A DNA stretch of 64,000 bases, taken from NCBI GenBank assembly GCA_904063045.1, contig CAJFCJ010000025.1:1-64000 (forward strand), read 5' to 3'. Source of the DNA: Dimorphilus gyrociliatus. Lineage: Eukaryota > Annelida > Polychaeta > Dinophilidae. Positions 14,201 to 25,136 of the stretch are shown here, in pieces (the stretch's first letter is position 1; each line of letters begins with the position of its first letter). Position numbers and translations under genes: made by a program. Below the pieces are notes generated by a model, which searched no databases, had not been told where the DNA came from, and saw nothing but the letters and a program-made list of their open reading frames with translations.

Positions 14201-16048
14201 AAAAGGGACCTCTGCAAAAAAAAAAAATAATTAATCAAAAAATAAATAAATACACAAAAACATAATATAATTTTCAAGTGGATAAATTATTTCTTTTAAA
14301 GCGTATCATGCTTTTCTTCTTATATAAAAAAAACTATGGATATTTGGCTTAAAAGCGACGAAACCGCTTTTGATTCTTAAAAAATGTTTATTCGCGTTCT
14401 TTACTACTGCGCCCTGTCGTTATTCTTATTTACTTATGGTTACGTTTGTTTCATGTTTTGTTATCAAAAATATTCTGATAAGCACCTAAATATTTTTTTC
14501 TATGATTCGAATCGTATAATTTCTCAACTTCTTTTGTTTACAAACTATAGATACTATCTTTAAAGAAATTCTATTTATTTTGTACATTCTTCTTTGTGCT
14601 CCTATTTTCTCTTACTATAATGAACTTTATAGAGGAGAAAATATGAGCTTCGTTAAAGGCACCACGTAATTCAGTTCGTAAAGTGCGTTATTAAGAAACA
14701 GTTCTTCCGGTACTCTTCAAGTTCAGTTATAAAAATGACTGTCTATTTATATCAGCTAAAAGCTTTTCAGCACTTTTTATTCTCTTAATTAAACGAAAAA
14801 CTGTTCTAATTAATAGTAAATTGGGGGAAATATTGATTGTTCAGAATGGACGATACAAGCAACCACTTGTCAAATATTCTGGGAGGACACTCTATCAATG
14901 AACTCTACCTCTTAACCCTCCTACATTGCATAAAATGCTTAATACTATCAGAATATTCATTACTACCAAAAAAGCCATTCCCAATTCAGAGAAACATGGC
15001 ATGTTTTTTGTTCTCATTTCTATGACGTCAACAAGTACTTGATCAGAATTGTTTTAATCGCTGATTTTTTTTTTTCAAGGCTTTTTGGTTCCTTCAGTAC
15101 ATTGTGCTTCAAGTTTATTCTAATAGTTTTTAAGCGAGATTACGAATGTGTTAAACACATAAATCTTTTATCAGCCAATAACCAAAAAGTGATTGGGAAA
15201 GTTCAGACAAAGAATATTCTATTTTCACCAATATGTTAGTTGAAAGGAAATAGTATGCGCAGAAAATCATTAGTCAACATTGCGGTCGATCGAACAATGC
15301 CCATAACATGTTCATTTGCAGGTTCAAGTAATTTCCCAAGTCTGAACATTTCAAAAGAGGCCTAAGATTTCAAATATATCAATGGAACAGTTATAGATTC
15401 GTTTATATTTACTTGTAATGAATAATTTCTCTTTTATAAGGAAAATCTGTTAAAAATTTAGGTAATAGTGTAATTTTCCTTTGAATTTTTATAATTAAAA
15501 GTGATTATCCCTTTCTAAAAAATTAATCTGACAAATATTAATCCAACCGCAAAATAGCAACAAATTTTTAATTCAAACTAGACACTTTTGCAGGCTAGAT
15601 TACGTTTCTGAAATAACACATGTTTACCGGTGAAAGATTTATTGCTGTAGCATACAATCCATTGAAAATGGAATTTCAACTTCCTCTGGATTGATGATTT
15701 TTACATAGGAGACAAAAAAATTAAGACTATTCATCTCTGGCTTATACAAATTTACCGTCTCTTCTATTCCCCGACCTTTTTAAATGCGATGTCTAAAGCA
15801 TTTGATGAAGCTATATACATATTTATATAGAGAGACAGATAAGCTTTAATAACAGAACATAGTAACATATATTTCGAAGGGTTGCGATCGAACTATTCGA
15901 TCCGCTTAATTTTCGATATTTAACATTAAATTCACCGAAAAGACAAAATATAATCTCAGACAAAAGTAATTTTTGATTGATAAACTTACTTTCCAATCAT
16001 CTCGCAAACGTCGTACATGTCGTGGAATAAGACGTCGTTCGTATCCAT
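5285..16048 (-). CDS. CASK: CASK (calcium/calmodulin-dependent serine protein kinase, MAGUK scaffold), 5' part
   Basis: Six coding exons are visible: 15990-16048, 13871-14211, 10330-10464, 8940-9238, 6114-6291 and 5285-5403. All junctions are in phase and give 377 residues. The protein starts [20 protein letters not shown]. The kinase domain shows the glycine loop, the catalytic loop HRDIKPHC (Asn replaced by Cys) and GFG in place of DFG. These substitutions are characteristic of CASK, whose kinase works without magnesium. [13 protein letters not shown] and the calmodulin-binding segment around ARRKLKGAV-like residues (here [15 protein letters not shown]) follow, then the first L27 domain ([20 protein letters not shown]). 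Family members continue with L27-2, PDZ, SH3 and guanylate-kinase domains. None is found before the left edge, so the gene is cut by the window. CASK is a synapse and cell-junction scaffold. Introns here are up to about 3.4 kb. Family call very secure; the 3' end is missing. Confidence 0.95.
6292..8939. other. CASK intron between kinase C-terminus and CaM-binding exon
   Basis: No coding exon is recognised. The acceptor of the exon at 6114-6291 is TTAACAG on the minus strand. Only 14 bp further upstream of it lies a CTCF-like motif (6306-6318, CCACTAGATGGCG on the minus strand). Confidence 0.6.
9239..10329. repeat. CASK intron with a long TA-type microsatellite
   Basis: No exon is seen. Positions 9904-9956 are an interrupted (TA)n run with embedded TC and CA units. 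Confidence 0.7.
10465..13870. other. Large CASK intron
   Basis: A 3.4-kb interval between the exon that encodes most of the kinase N- and C-lobe junction and the catalytic-loop exon. It has a (TA)n run near 11405-11424 and no recognised coding sequence. Confidence 0.6.
14212..15989. other. First CASK intron
   Basis: About 1.8 kb between the start-codon exon (ends AA, phase 2) and the exon that begins with the glycine-loop codons. Open frames near 14837-15239 on the plus strand have no family resemblance and are judged spurious. Confidence 0.6.
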
Positions 16049-17339
16049 CATTGGAATATATTATCTATGCTTCTGCTCTCATTCTAATTTGCATATCCTA
16101 AATTATCAGGCTTTTGTTAGCAGATCGATTAACAACTGTAGACTTGCAGCTACAAAACTTCCAGAGATCCTTCTCTTAAGAGACGTGGTAGAAAAATAAA
16201 AACGTAGAAAATATCGTAGAAAATGATTTCAGTACGCCATTTTTAGACCGGAAGTTAGCCGGTTAGAAGCCACCAGAGGAGACTGTAGTGTCGACATCTA
16301 GCGAGAATATCTTGAGCATTTCCAAACTGTTCCTTTTATATTTACCAACTCAAATAATATAATAGGGTCCTTTCAGCATTTTCAAACATTAACTTGATTA
16401 ATTACCCCTGAAAACTGTACAAAATCCAACGGCTTAATGCTTAATAAAAAGGAATCAAATAAGCCGTCGCCATAGGCTTACTGTACAATTATTTTAGTAC
16501 TTGATAATATTTGTATTCAAACTATATAATTCCCATTTTAACATTGCCTTTTCATTTAAAGAAAAGATTAAGTGACCGATTATAGAATATCACAGACGGT
16601 CGAAGTTATTTAGGCGCCAGCTTGTAAAAAAAAAGGAGTCAGATCTGTCTAAATGGAAATGTTTTTTATTAGGCCGAAAACATTTCGATGAAAAGGTAAT
16701 AAAAGAATTGAGGGTCTGGAGAGAACAATGGAATAGAGCTAACCAATAGTTTTTAGTAAAAAGAAAAAAGAGCTTAAATAAGTAAAACGGCAGAATGCTA
16801 ATGGCAAAGGAAATGTCTGGAGGCGTTATCAAATGTTGATTATTTCATAACATTTTATCTGTAAATGCATTAGAACAAAAGAGGTAACGCCACCTAAGTA
16901 ATGAAGTAATTATACATATTATTTCACTTCACAATAATCCTTATATTTAGCGTAATCCGTTACATTAAGAATATTATTGTATTAGGATAAGTGTTGTAAA
17001 TGGTAACTAGTGGATTTGATACGGACGAAAATATAGTAAAAAAAATAACATGACTTTGGCCTTAAAGAGATTTGTCATTTGTTGTTTCTTTTTTCATTTC
17101 TATTGGGATTAGAAAGTATGGGAAGGTGAGTGCGACAAAAATATAGTTAAGTTTACATGAGTACTTTCTTTGTTTTCATTGAAGATTTTAATGAAATTCT
17201 CGTATAGAATTTAATAACTGTAAGCTAATTTTATAATTTTTTTTTTATAAAAAATATTTCTTGGACCCATTTCTTCATAATTAACCATATAGAAAAAAAA
17301 ATAAAACAACGAGTAGAACAACAACAATAAGTTCTTCCT
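16049..17339. promoter_or_regulatory. CASK upstream region with an ETS-type site
   Basis: Between the CASK start and the 3' end of the zinc-finger gene. ACCGGAAGT at 16247-16255 is a perfect ETS consensus about 200 bp upstream of the CASK start codon. A CTCF-like sequence (TTAGGTGGCG on the minus strand) lies at 16886-16895. No TATA box is evident. Transcription start unknown. Confidence 0.4.
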
Positions 17340-18101
17340 CTACTGCGCATGCGTTGAATTCGGAACGACGTCCTGATGACTTGGTGCTGCCCTTGATATG
17401 GTAGCAATCGGTGGTAGGATACTGGAAAAATGCGGTAAGTCCTGTGTATTATCCGACCATTGAACGGTTTGAGATACCGGTAAAAAATGCGAGTAAGTCT
17501 GACTAATATCATTAAAAACTCCTCCGTCGTTCTTCTTCTTGTGAATGAAAAAATGCGTTGTAAAATCGTACCAATCCTGCGCCTTGAAATCGCAAAAAGA
17601 GCATTTTTTGGGATCCTCGGAATTATGGCAACCTCGATGCAGGAAGTACAAGGTTTGTTCCTTAAATATCATTCCACAAATGCATTGGAAGATGGCACCT
17701 TTTTCTACTAGTTTCGAAATTATCTGAGCGTCAGTGAATTTCGATAACTTTCTCCTTCGCTCTTCAGTCGACATTCTCTCAGGAGGTGTTGAAGATGTTG
17801 TACCACTAGAGAGATGATTCCTTCGTTTATGAGCTAAAAGACTCTCTTTGCATTCAAACTTAAGATCGCATATTTCGCATATAAAAACTGATTGAACAAC
17901 CTTCTCTTCGGTACCATTTTCACAAATATCTTCTTTTTGATTTCTTTTTAAGGCATTTGTTCTTGATCTGGTGGCCATAACTCCACCACCCCTAGTTCTT
18001 GCTTTTCTAACTGTTTTTCTTTTAGACTGATCATTTTCACTCTCACTAATTTCTTTCATATTTGCCATTAAGCTACCTACTTTATCGATCTCGTTCCTCA
18101 T
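17340..18101 (-). CDS. C2H2 zinc-finger protein, Ikaros/hunchback-like C-terminal finger pair
   Basis: A single open frame of 253 residues, ATG to TAG. The N-terminal third is basic (KRKTVRKARTRGGG, probable nuclear signal). A first C2H2 finger spans roughly residues 73-97 (CEIC...H-x4-H). The C-terminal pair at about 137-190 carries EQTLYFLHRGCH and DWYDFTTHFFIH. It closely resembles the C-terminal dimerisation fingers of Ikaros/Pegasus and hunchback proteins (known pattern: ...TLYxLHKGCH..., then CxxC...YDFxxH). The second finger has Cys-x-Cys (QCICGM) rather than the usual Cys-x2-Cys. The usual central cluster of DNA-binding fingers is absent, so this is a short, atypical family member. 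A likely nuclear DNA-binding or dimerising regulator. It may have additional exons that I did not detect. Confidence 0.75.
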   Translation of the reverse strand: MRNEIDKVGSLMANMKEISESENDQSKRKTVRKARTRGGGVMATRSRTNALKRNQKEDICENGTEEKVVQSVFICEICDLKFECKESLLAHKRRNHLSSGTTSSTPPERMSTEERRRKLSKFTDAQIISKLVEKGAIFQCICGMIFKEQTLYFLHRGCHNSEDPKKCSFCDFKAQDWYDFTTHFFIHKKKNDGGVFNDISQTYSHFLPVSQTVQWSDNTQDLPHFSSILPPIATISRAAPSHQDVVPNSTHAQ

Positions 18102-19057
18102 AGAGTGATCGGCATGTAAGTGAGATTGTTCACCGTTTTTTTACAGTTGGGGCTGGCGCGATAAACAATTAGATATGCATGTTTCCGTTTCCGGCGGTTT
18201 TTTTAGGATATGTCTTTGCAGTGACATCTACCGGGTTGCCCCTTCCATATTCTAAATGCAAATAAATGACATTATGAGGAACAAGTAGCCTCATCAAATT
18301 TAACCTCTAAAACGGCGGTTAAGCCAATTATTTCGAAATTTGAGAATTATTAATGAGTTCATTTAGTATTTATATAATTGAAAATAATACCTTCTATCAT
18401 TGAATATAGAATATTTAATTAAAATTTTAATATAAAACTTTAAATAATACAGTGTCTGTATAATATAAATAAGGTCTCTTTACAAGTCTAACTGAATCCC
18501 ATGATGACAGGGGAATCAGCTTTCTTAAGACTTCGGATACCCAATTATCTTCATAAAATGATAAACATGAAAGGAAAAGAGAAGCGTCCTATGTTTCATT
18601 AATTGAATATTCTGAGAAGAGCAGAAAAATTGTATAAATATTCACATATTATACTCTTTCCCTGTTCTAACCTTTACAAAATAACTTTCATAGACAATAC
18701 TATCAATTACACATACCCCGTATTATTAATTTAATCAAACATATAGACTTTGACAAAGATGTAACGCTTTTCTAATGCGACTGTTTACTGATATGTTTTG
18801 TGACATTATCATAAACGTGTTTGGAAATATTATTCTAAGTAATTAACATATTAAAATACGCAATTTGTTCGAAGAGTATTTAATGCATGCTCCTACTGTA
18901 TATTTAGGGCAGTTGTTCTCTTTTGTTGCTAACTATATTTAAAGTACGCATCACAGATGATTGAATATTTAAAGATAATATCCTCCAGCTATGTATATAA
19001 AATGATAATGTTAGAGAATCTTATTTCATTTCGGTTGTTTTAAATGAACTTTTCAAA
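18102..19057. other. Divergent intergenic region, zinc-finger gene / MCT
   Basis: About 1 kb separates two start codons pointing in opposite directions. A small GC-richer part at 18110-18240, next to the zinc-finger start, is the likely promoter side. The rest is AT-rich without recognised elements. Confidence 0.5.
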
Positions 19058-20504
19058 ATGACAAAGAAAACTTACACAGTCGAACCTCCTGCTATTTGGC
19101 AAACGTCTAACGAAAATTGTACTTGTACTGAATTTATAAAAACCAATGACTATCTGTCAAAAACTAACAGTAATAAGATATATCAGGAAAAAAATGATGC
19201 TACCAAAAGTAATTCCGAACAAATCGATAAAGGATACGCTTGGATAATATTATGTCTTTGTATAGTTCTTCAGTGTTTAGCTATGGCAACTATTGGAACC
19301 TATGGGATTTTAATTGTAAATATTGTTGATGCGACTGACTATTCAACAGGCTTTATATCTCTGTATGGGAATCTTGCTTTTGTGTCATTTACAATTACAA
19401 GCCTCTTTACAGGACCTTTTATATCAGCATATGGCTGTCGAAAAGTTATGATAGTAGCTTCGTTTATAAAAGCATTAAGCTATATTCTAACAGCATTTAT
19501 CCCTGAAATTCCACTTATACTACTTACCCTGGGAATTATTCAAGGGATTGGCCTTGCCTGTTTTTTTGTTTGTCCTGCCACAGTAGTTTCATACTGGTTT
19601 CTTAAATATCGATCGCTGGCCTTGGGCTGTGTTGCATCTGGTCAAAGTTTGGGACTTTTCTTTTGGAGCCCTTTTGCAGCATATTTGACTGATACTTATG
19701 GATGGAGAGGAGGGATATTACTTATAGGAGGGTGTTTGTTGAATGCGATAGTATTATCTGCTCTATTACATTCACCTACAAGTATTACAATTAAGCAAGA
19801 ACGAGTTGAAAATACTAAAAATCCTTTAAGTATTGTGATAAAAAAACTTGCAAATAAGGACTTACTCAAAAATAAACTTTTTATATTATTCGCCTTTGGA
19901 AATTTTTTTTCCTACTATGGGCATTGTACACCGCAAACGATGCTCCCAAGGAAGATAGCTGACCTTGGTTTCTCCAATCTAGAATCTGCATTTGTCCTCG
20001 GTATATCTGGTATAGTGGGCGGAATAGTTAGAATTATTATTGGTTCAATAGCCGATTTAAAATATTTTGATAAAATATTTATGACAATGATGAGCAATTT
20101 TATTCTAGGAATATTGACTATTTGTACAATATTTTACAAAACTTATACAGCATTTTCTATTTACTCAGCCCTCCACGGGGTTTTTTCCGGTAATCTAAAT
20201 ATTTTAAGCATCATTGCCTGTTGTCATCATTTTTTTTTACTTTTCAGCTATCTACATCTCTATGCTAAGTCCTGTCGTACTGATTGTAGTTGATTTAGAT
20301 CACAGTGCTCAAGCATTGGCTTGGATTTTGGTCTTAGTGGGAATAGCTATATCAAGTGTTTTAAGTATAAACGGATTACTTTATGATCTGTTTAATGATG
20401 CATCATTTAGCTTATTTTTAGCTGGTGTTATGTTTATAATATCCTCAATTTTTCATCTTATATTATGGATTTTAAAAAAAAGGAGCAAACAAAGCAAGTT
20501 TTAG
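19058..20504 (+). CDS. Monocarboxylate transporter-like MFS protein (SLC16 family)
   Basis: Two exons, 19058-20189 and 20248-20504, separated by a 58-nt intron (GTAATC...TTTTCAG); phase 1 is preserved and the product is 462 residues. The start of the first membrane span carries DKGYAWIILC (residues 57-66), the SLC16 signature [DE]G-G-W-G-W in variant form. The segment WFLKYRSLALGCVASGQSLG matches the second MCT signature near TM5. Twelve hydrophobic segments are consistent with the major facilitator fold, with a long polar N-terminus and a short basic C-terminus (KKRSKQSKF). SLC16 proteins move monocarboxylates, thyroid hormone or aromatic amino acids across the plasma membrane; the substrate cannot be read here. 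Convergent with syntaxin-18, with 252 bp between stop codons. Confidence 0.9.
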
Positions 20505-20756
20505 ATAGCACTAAATTATAAAATACATTATTACCAAGTCAATGATATTTCCATATTAGCGCCTAAAATGAGTTTTTTAATTCAAAGTATCATAAAGTTT
20601 TTTATATAATTATGTATTTTAATATTTCCATTCAAGAAATACAGAGCTTGATATCAACAAATGTTTTTTTAAGTTTTTTTTTATATAGCACAAGAAATAT
20701 TTCCAACAAAATTGATTTCGTTCAAGACTGTAAATCTTTGTAATTTTCTGCCAGAT

Positions 20757-22147
20757 TTAAGGATTATACCAGTCCAAAAAAAGTAAGGAGAATGCAGATA
20801 CGATTAAGAAGAACAGGATCCAAACTCTTAAACCAGCGTTATTTTTCATAGCCTATTTAATATAATAGAGAATAATTAAGATTATTTAAGAAACAAGTTA
20901 AATTACTTGTCGGATTTCGTCATTAGCGTCTTTTATATTTTCGCTAGATCCGATAACATTATCGCTTGTATGGTTGACAATTTGTTCTTGTTCCAAAATC
21001 TTTTCTGTAAAAATAGCTTGTAATCTAGATATTTCCACAACTTGACCTTCTATGTTTTTTACTTCTTCTCCCAATGAATTCATATCTTGCAACAGGTGAA
21101 CATTTTCTTGTTTTAGCTGTTAAAATTAGAGTAAACTTATCAGAATAATGAATAGAGTAATGAACAGTTATTAATTTTATACTAAATCTTCTTCGTCAGG
21201 AGCCAATATGTCATCATCGTCAAGTAAAAATGAACGGGTATTTTTTATTTGGTTATTTTTATCAGATTTCTTATTAGTTAAATTTTCATCAGGCTTTTCC
21301 ACATTTTTTCCTTCTGGAAGAAAAAATTCTTACAAATTTATATGAATTGTTAATACTACTTATAATTCTACCACCTTTGTTAATATATGGAGGACTACTT
21401 TTAATTCTTGGTTGTGAAGGTTTCAGTCTTGAGCTAGAAACATAAAGTTATCAAAAATAAATTACTTCTTATTTATGAAATAAATACTGCCTTACACTTG
21501 TTTTTTATCAATCATTTTCTTTAATCTAACAGCTCTTTGAGAACTATACATATTGCAAACAGCTTTAAATATAAACAAAAGTTAGTTTTTGAAGAAAATT
21601 TTAATTAATTCATACTAACATTTCAAATATTCTTCGATAATTTCAATAACAGCTGTATAATGTTCTTTTGCTTGGTCGCTTACAACCATCTTTTCAACTT
21701 AATAAACAATAGAAATAAAAGCTTAGCATTAGCAATTAGAATATTTTATAATCGTACCATAAGTTTCTAGTGTTTTAATTGTTTCTTTACAAGTTATAAT
21801 GTATTTTTGGGCATCTAAATCAATCTGATTCCTTTCTTCTTCAGTCATTTTACATGACGTCTCTTTTAAAAGATTTCCGGCAGCTGTGTAGTCTTCCCTA
21901 TGACTTTGCAGGAAGTTTTGAAGTTCACTTATGCCCTTAACCTGATTAATTATGAGGTAGTATAATTATTAATATTTATAGACGTTCATTTACGTACGAC
22001 ACTTTTTGCTTTGATCGAAAATTCGGACAGCTGCTTTTTTCTTGGGAAAATGTTTGTTTTATCGCCCTCTGAATTTAATTTTCTACGAGTTTTTACTGTT
22101 TTCACAGTTGCTTCGAATAGCGACGTTAAATCTTTCACTGGAATCAT
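20757..22147 (-). CDS. STX18: Syntaxin-18 (ER Qa-SNARE)
   Basis: Eight exons: 21998-22147, 21758-21941, 21620-21697, 21496-21562, 21372-21433, 21183-21313, 20907-21116 and 20757-20852. They join in phase to 325 residues (human 335). The N-terminus has [14 protein letters not shown], matching the family start. An N-terminal helical domain includes the segment [13 protein letters not shown]. The SNARE motif (about residues 225-294) has the STX18 pattern [20 protein letters not shown], and the C-terminal tail anchor reads [23 protein letters not shown]18 acts in Golgi-to-ER retrograde fusion with the NRZ tether. The introns are very short (44-110 nt), apart from the central ones. It shares a 510-bp upstream region with the KH gene on the other strand. 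Confidence 0.96.
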
Positions 22148-22657
22148 TCTTATTTAAAATGTCTATTTTTTCTTTATATTTTAAAGGCTTATTTATAAAT
22201 ATTTTTGAGTGATCACAAATATATTTCGTCACAATATAAATTGGTAAAACACTACGGTCCTTTCGCACCCGTTTCTCTTTCAGATAGCAACTTGTCTTGT
22301 ATTTCTAGTATAAACTTTACAAATTCGTGTGTTGAGGCCGACCTAACATTACAAAGTGGTTTTAACTAAAGAAAGATGCGGGAAATAAGTGAAGGTACGT
22401 TTAAAGATGTTAATAAAGTAAAAAAATTGTGGTTTTACTGGATTGCACGTGGTCATATTTTGATATCTTCTGTAAAATGACAAAAATTTTCTGCAAAATA
22501 ATTAAAGGACGAGATGCAGTTTGTGAGAATCAGTATCGAGGAAGGTACAAAACAATGTGTTAATATCTCTAGTCTTCCAAGGGATTCAAAGCAAAGGCAC
22601 GTGACTAAAGTTACGACCGCTAGATGGCAGTAGATCCAGACTAAGTATTCTTTCAAG
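22148..22657. promoter_or_regulatory. Bidirectional promoter region, STX18 / KHDRBS-like
   Basis: 510 bp between two divergent start codons. It holds two CACGTG E-boxes, at 22446-22451 and 22598-22603 (the latter as GGCACGTGACT, USF/TFE-type). A CTCF-like CCGCTAGATGGCAG occurs at 22617-22630. The KH gene's start codon lies in AAGATGGCG (22655-22663), which resembles a YY1 site overlapping translation start. No TATA box is apparent. Confidence 0.5.
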
Positions 22658-25136
22658 ATGGCGATGAACCGTGCCGACAAATCCCCGAAACCGTTAAAAA
22701 ATCAAGTTCCTCAGGCAGAATATGACAAAAAGGCAACTGAGCTGGAAGAGGAACTCAAACATCTTTCAGAAGACCAAGTTCCGAATATAAAGCAATGTAT
22801 TGAAGAAGGTAATGCTAGCTCGTTTTTAGGTCAGATTGTTAGGTCATAGAATTATCCCGGGTTTTAAATTTCTAATTATCGAGAATCCTTCCTGTTGTAT
22901 CTTAAAATTGCAAATATTCAATTAAAATTATAAAGCATATTTTAATTGCTATTAAATTGAATGATAAAGTCTAAACCTAAAAATTATTTTTACTTGTCTG
23001 GTAATTTGACAAAGAGAACTCCTCATATCAATTAATCTTGCATCTTAAGAAGATAAAATAGTTAACTGTACGTCTAACATAACGGAAGAAATACTAATAA
23101 AAACCTATACAGCCAAGGAAATAACTTTTTTGATATAGAATAAATAAAAACTTTGGAAAGATGTCTCATTAAGTTATGCATATATCTACTCCAATTAAAT
23201 ACAGAGATTAAAAAACTACGCAGTGGCTTGAAATTTTATAACGAATTTCTTGAAGTACATCACAATGATTTGACTCGTTACGTAGCTCGTGTAGCTATTC
23301 CAGCTGACCAATATCCACAGGTATGTTAAAGTAAAATTGTAGACTATTTATCGTATGAATAATCATTATCAAACTAGTTGTAAAAGCTATAATAAATGTA
23401 TCGTCATTGAAAATAAACGAATACTTTACAGAAACCATGTAAAGAGTGACCAAAATATCATATTACATATCTATCAGACTGGCTTAAATTTTTAAATAAT
23501 TTAATTAAAATTCCCTAAACAGATATATCTTAACTACTAAATATTTCCAAATTAATCAAACTAATAATTTAAATACATTTAAAATTGAAAATATCCACCT
23601 TTTAACATTAAATAATTCTAAACTTACTGTAAAAATTATAATAAAATTCAGTCTGAAGCCGCTAAGATTCTGTAGTGATCGATTGGATTTTTTTAATTTT
23701 ATTATTGAGTAAATTGATAATATTACTATTCAGTTCAACTTTTTGGGAAAATTATTTGGTCCTGGAGGAAATACGTTAAAAAAAATTTCTACTGAATCTG
23801 GTTGCAAAGTACACATTCTCGGAAAAGGTTCGACACGAAATAAAGACAGAGAGATGGAGCTTGCAAAAGAAGGGGGTGGCCATGCTCATTTCAATGGTCC
23901 ATTACATGTGTTCCTCGAGTCAACAACAGCGGCGCCTGAAGATGCTTTCAATAGATTCGCTTCCGCATTAGCAGAAATGAGAAAATATATTAACCCTGTA
24001 TGGCATTACTCACATAATTATTTCTTTCTATAGTGCTAACTATTTTTTTACTCTGCAGTCAAATGAAGATGGAATTTTAGCCGAACAATTACAAGAACTT
24101 AAAACAATGAAAACTCCTCCATCCAGAGGGCGAGGACGCGGTTCGCCTCAACCTGTTAGAGGTGGCGGTGGTGGAGGAGGAGGTGTTGGAGGTGGTGGCG
24201 GTGGCGGCGGCGGCGGCGGCGGTCATCCTCATCATCATCATCACCACCCGCCTCCTCCACATCATCCCCCTTTTGGTCGAGGAGGACAACAAAGAATGCA
24301 CCCTGGAAGAGGAGGGCACCAACCAATTCAACACCCGCCACCAATTCCTAGAATGGAGAAACCGTGTCCTCCACCAAGGCATATGCCGCCGCAGATTAGG
24401 GAGCCCTACGGACAACCACAAAATGTAGGTAAAACATAACTGAGTTTGAACAAAGTATCCATTAGTTACATTTTTAGGCATATCCATACGAAGAGCAGTA
24501 TAATCACGAAGAAGATTACCGTGGACAAGCTAGCTATAGTCAAAATACTTATGGTAATAATAATTCGAATTATGGACCAAATAACTCAGAGCCCAACGAA
24601 GAATATGGCATGTAAGTTGATTTGAAATTGAGTTCAATTCAAAACTGAAATCTTCTAATCTTACCAGGAACTATGGTTATGATAATCGACAAAATTTTGG
24701 TAGAGGCGGTGGCGGTGCAGGAATGCAGGGTCCAGGACCAGCCCCTGGCCCTGGCCCAAATCCAGGTCCAGGTAAGAAAGATAGAATTAATTTTGAAAAG
24801 AGCTAGGCTTTATTGATAATAGAGTTGTCTATTAATAAATTTATGGACGTCGATTATGAATAGAGTGTTTTACTCTTTCATAATCGTGCTCGTATCAGTT
24901 TAGCCTTATATAAATAAAGCGGTCTCATAGTGCTGTAAGAGCATCAAAGCTTCTACAGTCTCCAGTATTGCTACATATTCATGTTAAGTAAATTCCTAAA
25001 TTTTCCAGGCGGTGATTATGACGCTGCAGGAAAATACGGTGGGGCTCCGTGTAGAGGAAAAGGAATGATAAGGCAACATCCCTACGGAAGAGGAATGGGA
25101 GCAGCAATGGGCGGAAACGACCAAAGGCATTGGTAG
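22658..25136 (+). CDS. KHDRBS: Sam68/KHDRBS-type STAR-family RNA-binding protein
   Basis: Seven exons, all in phase: 22658-22808, 23205-23320, 23734-23997, 24059-24424, 24478-24611, 24668-24771 and 25009-25136, giving 420 residues. A QUA1-like dimerisation region runs over about residues 20-85 (ELEEELKHLSEDQVPNIKQC). The extended KH domain starts at FNFLGKLFGPGGNTLKKIS (about residue 90) with a GPGG loop where vertebrate Sam68 has GPQG, then HILGKGSTRNK and LHVFLES. The C-terminal half has RG and Gly runs, a His/Pro-rich block, and a Tyr/Asn/Gly-rich tail ending GGNDQRHW. It lacks a clear QUA2 of the quaking subgroup, which favours KHDRBS/Sam68 over quaking. Expected role: alternative splicing and mRNA regulation in the nucleus. 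Confidence 0.92.

Noticed and set aside
24089-24487. Long open frames on both strands within the Gly-rich KHDRBS exon
   Set aside because: Shadows produced by GGN/CAY repeats. Only the frame with the KH domain splices correctly.
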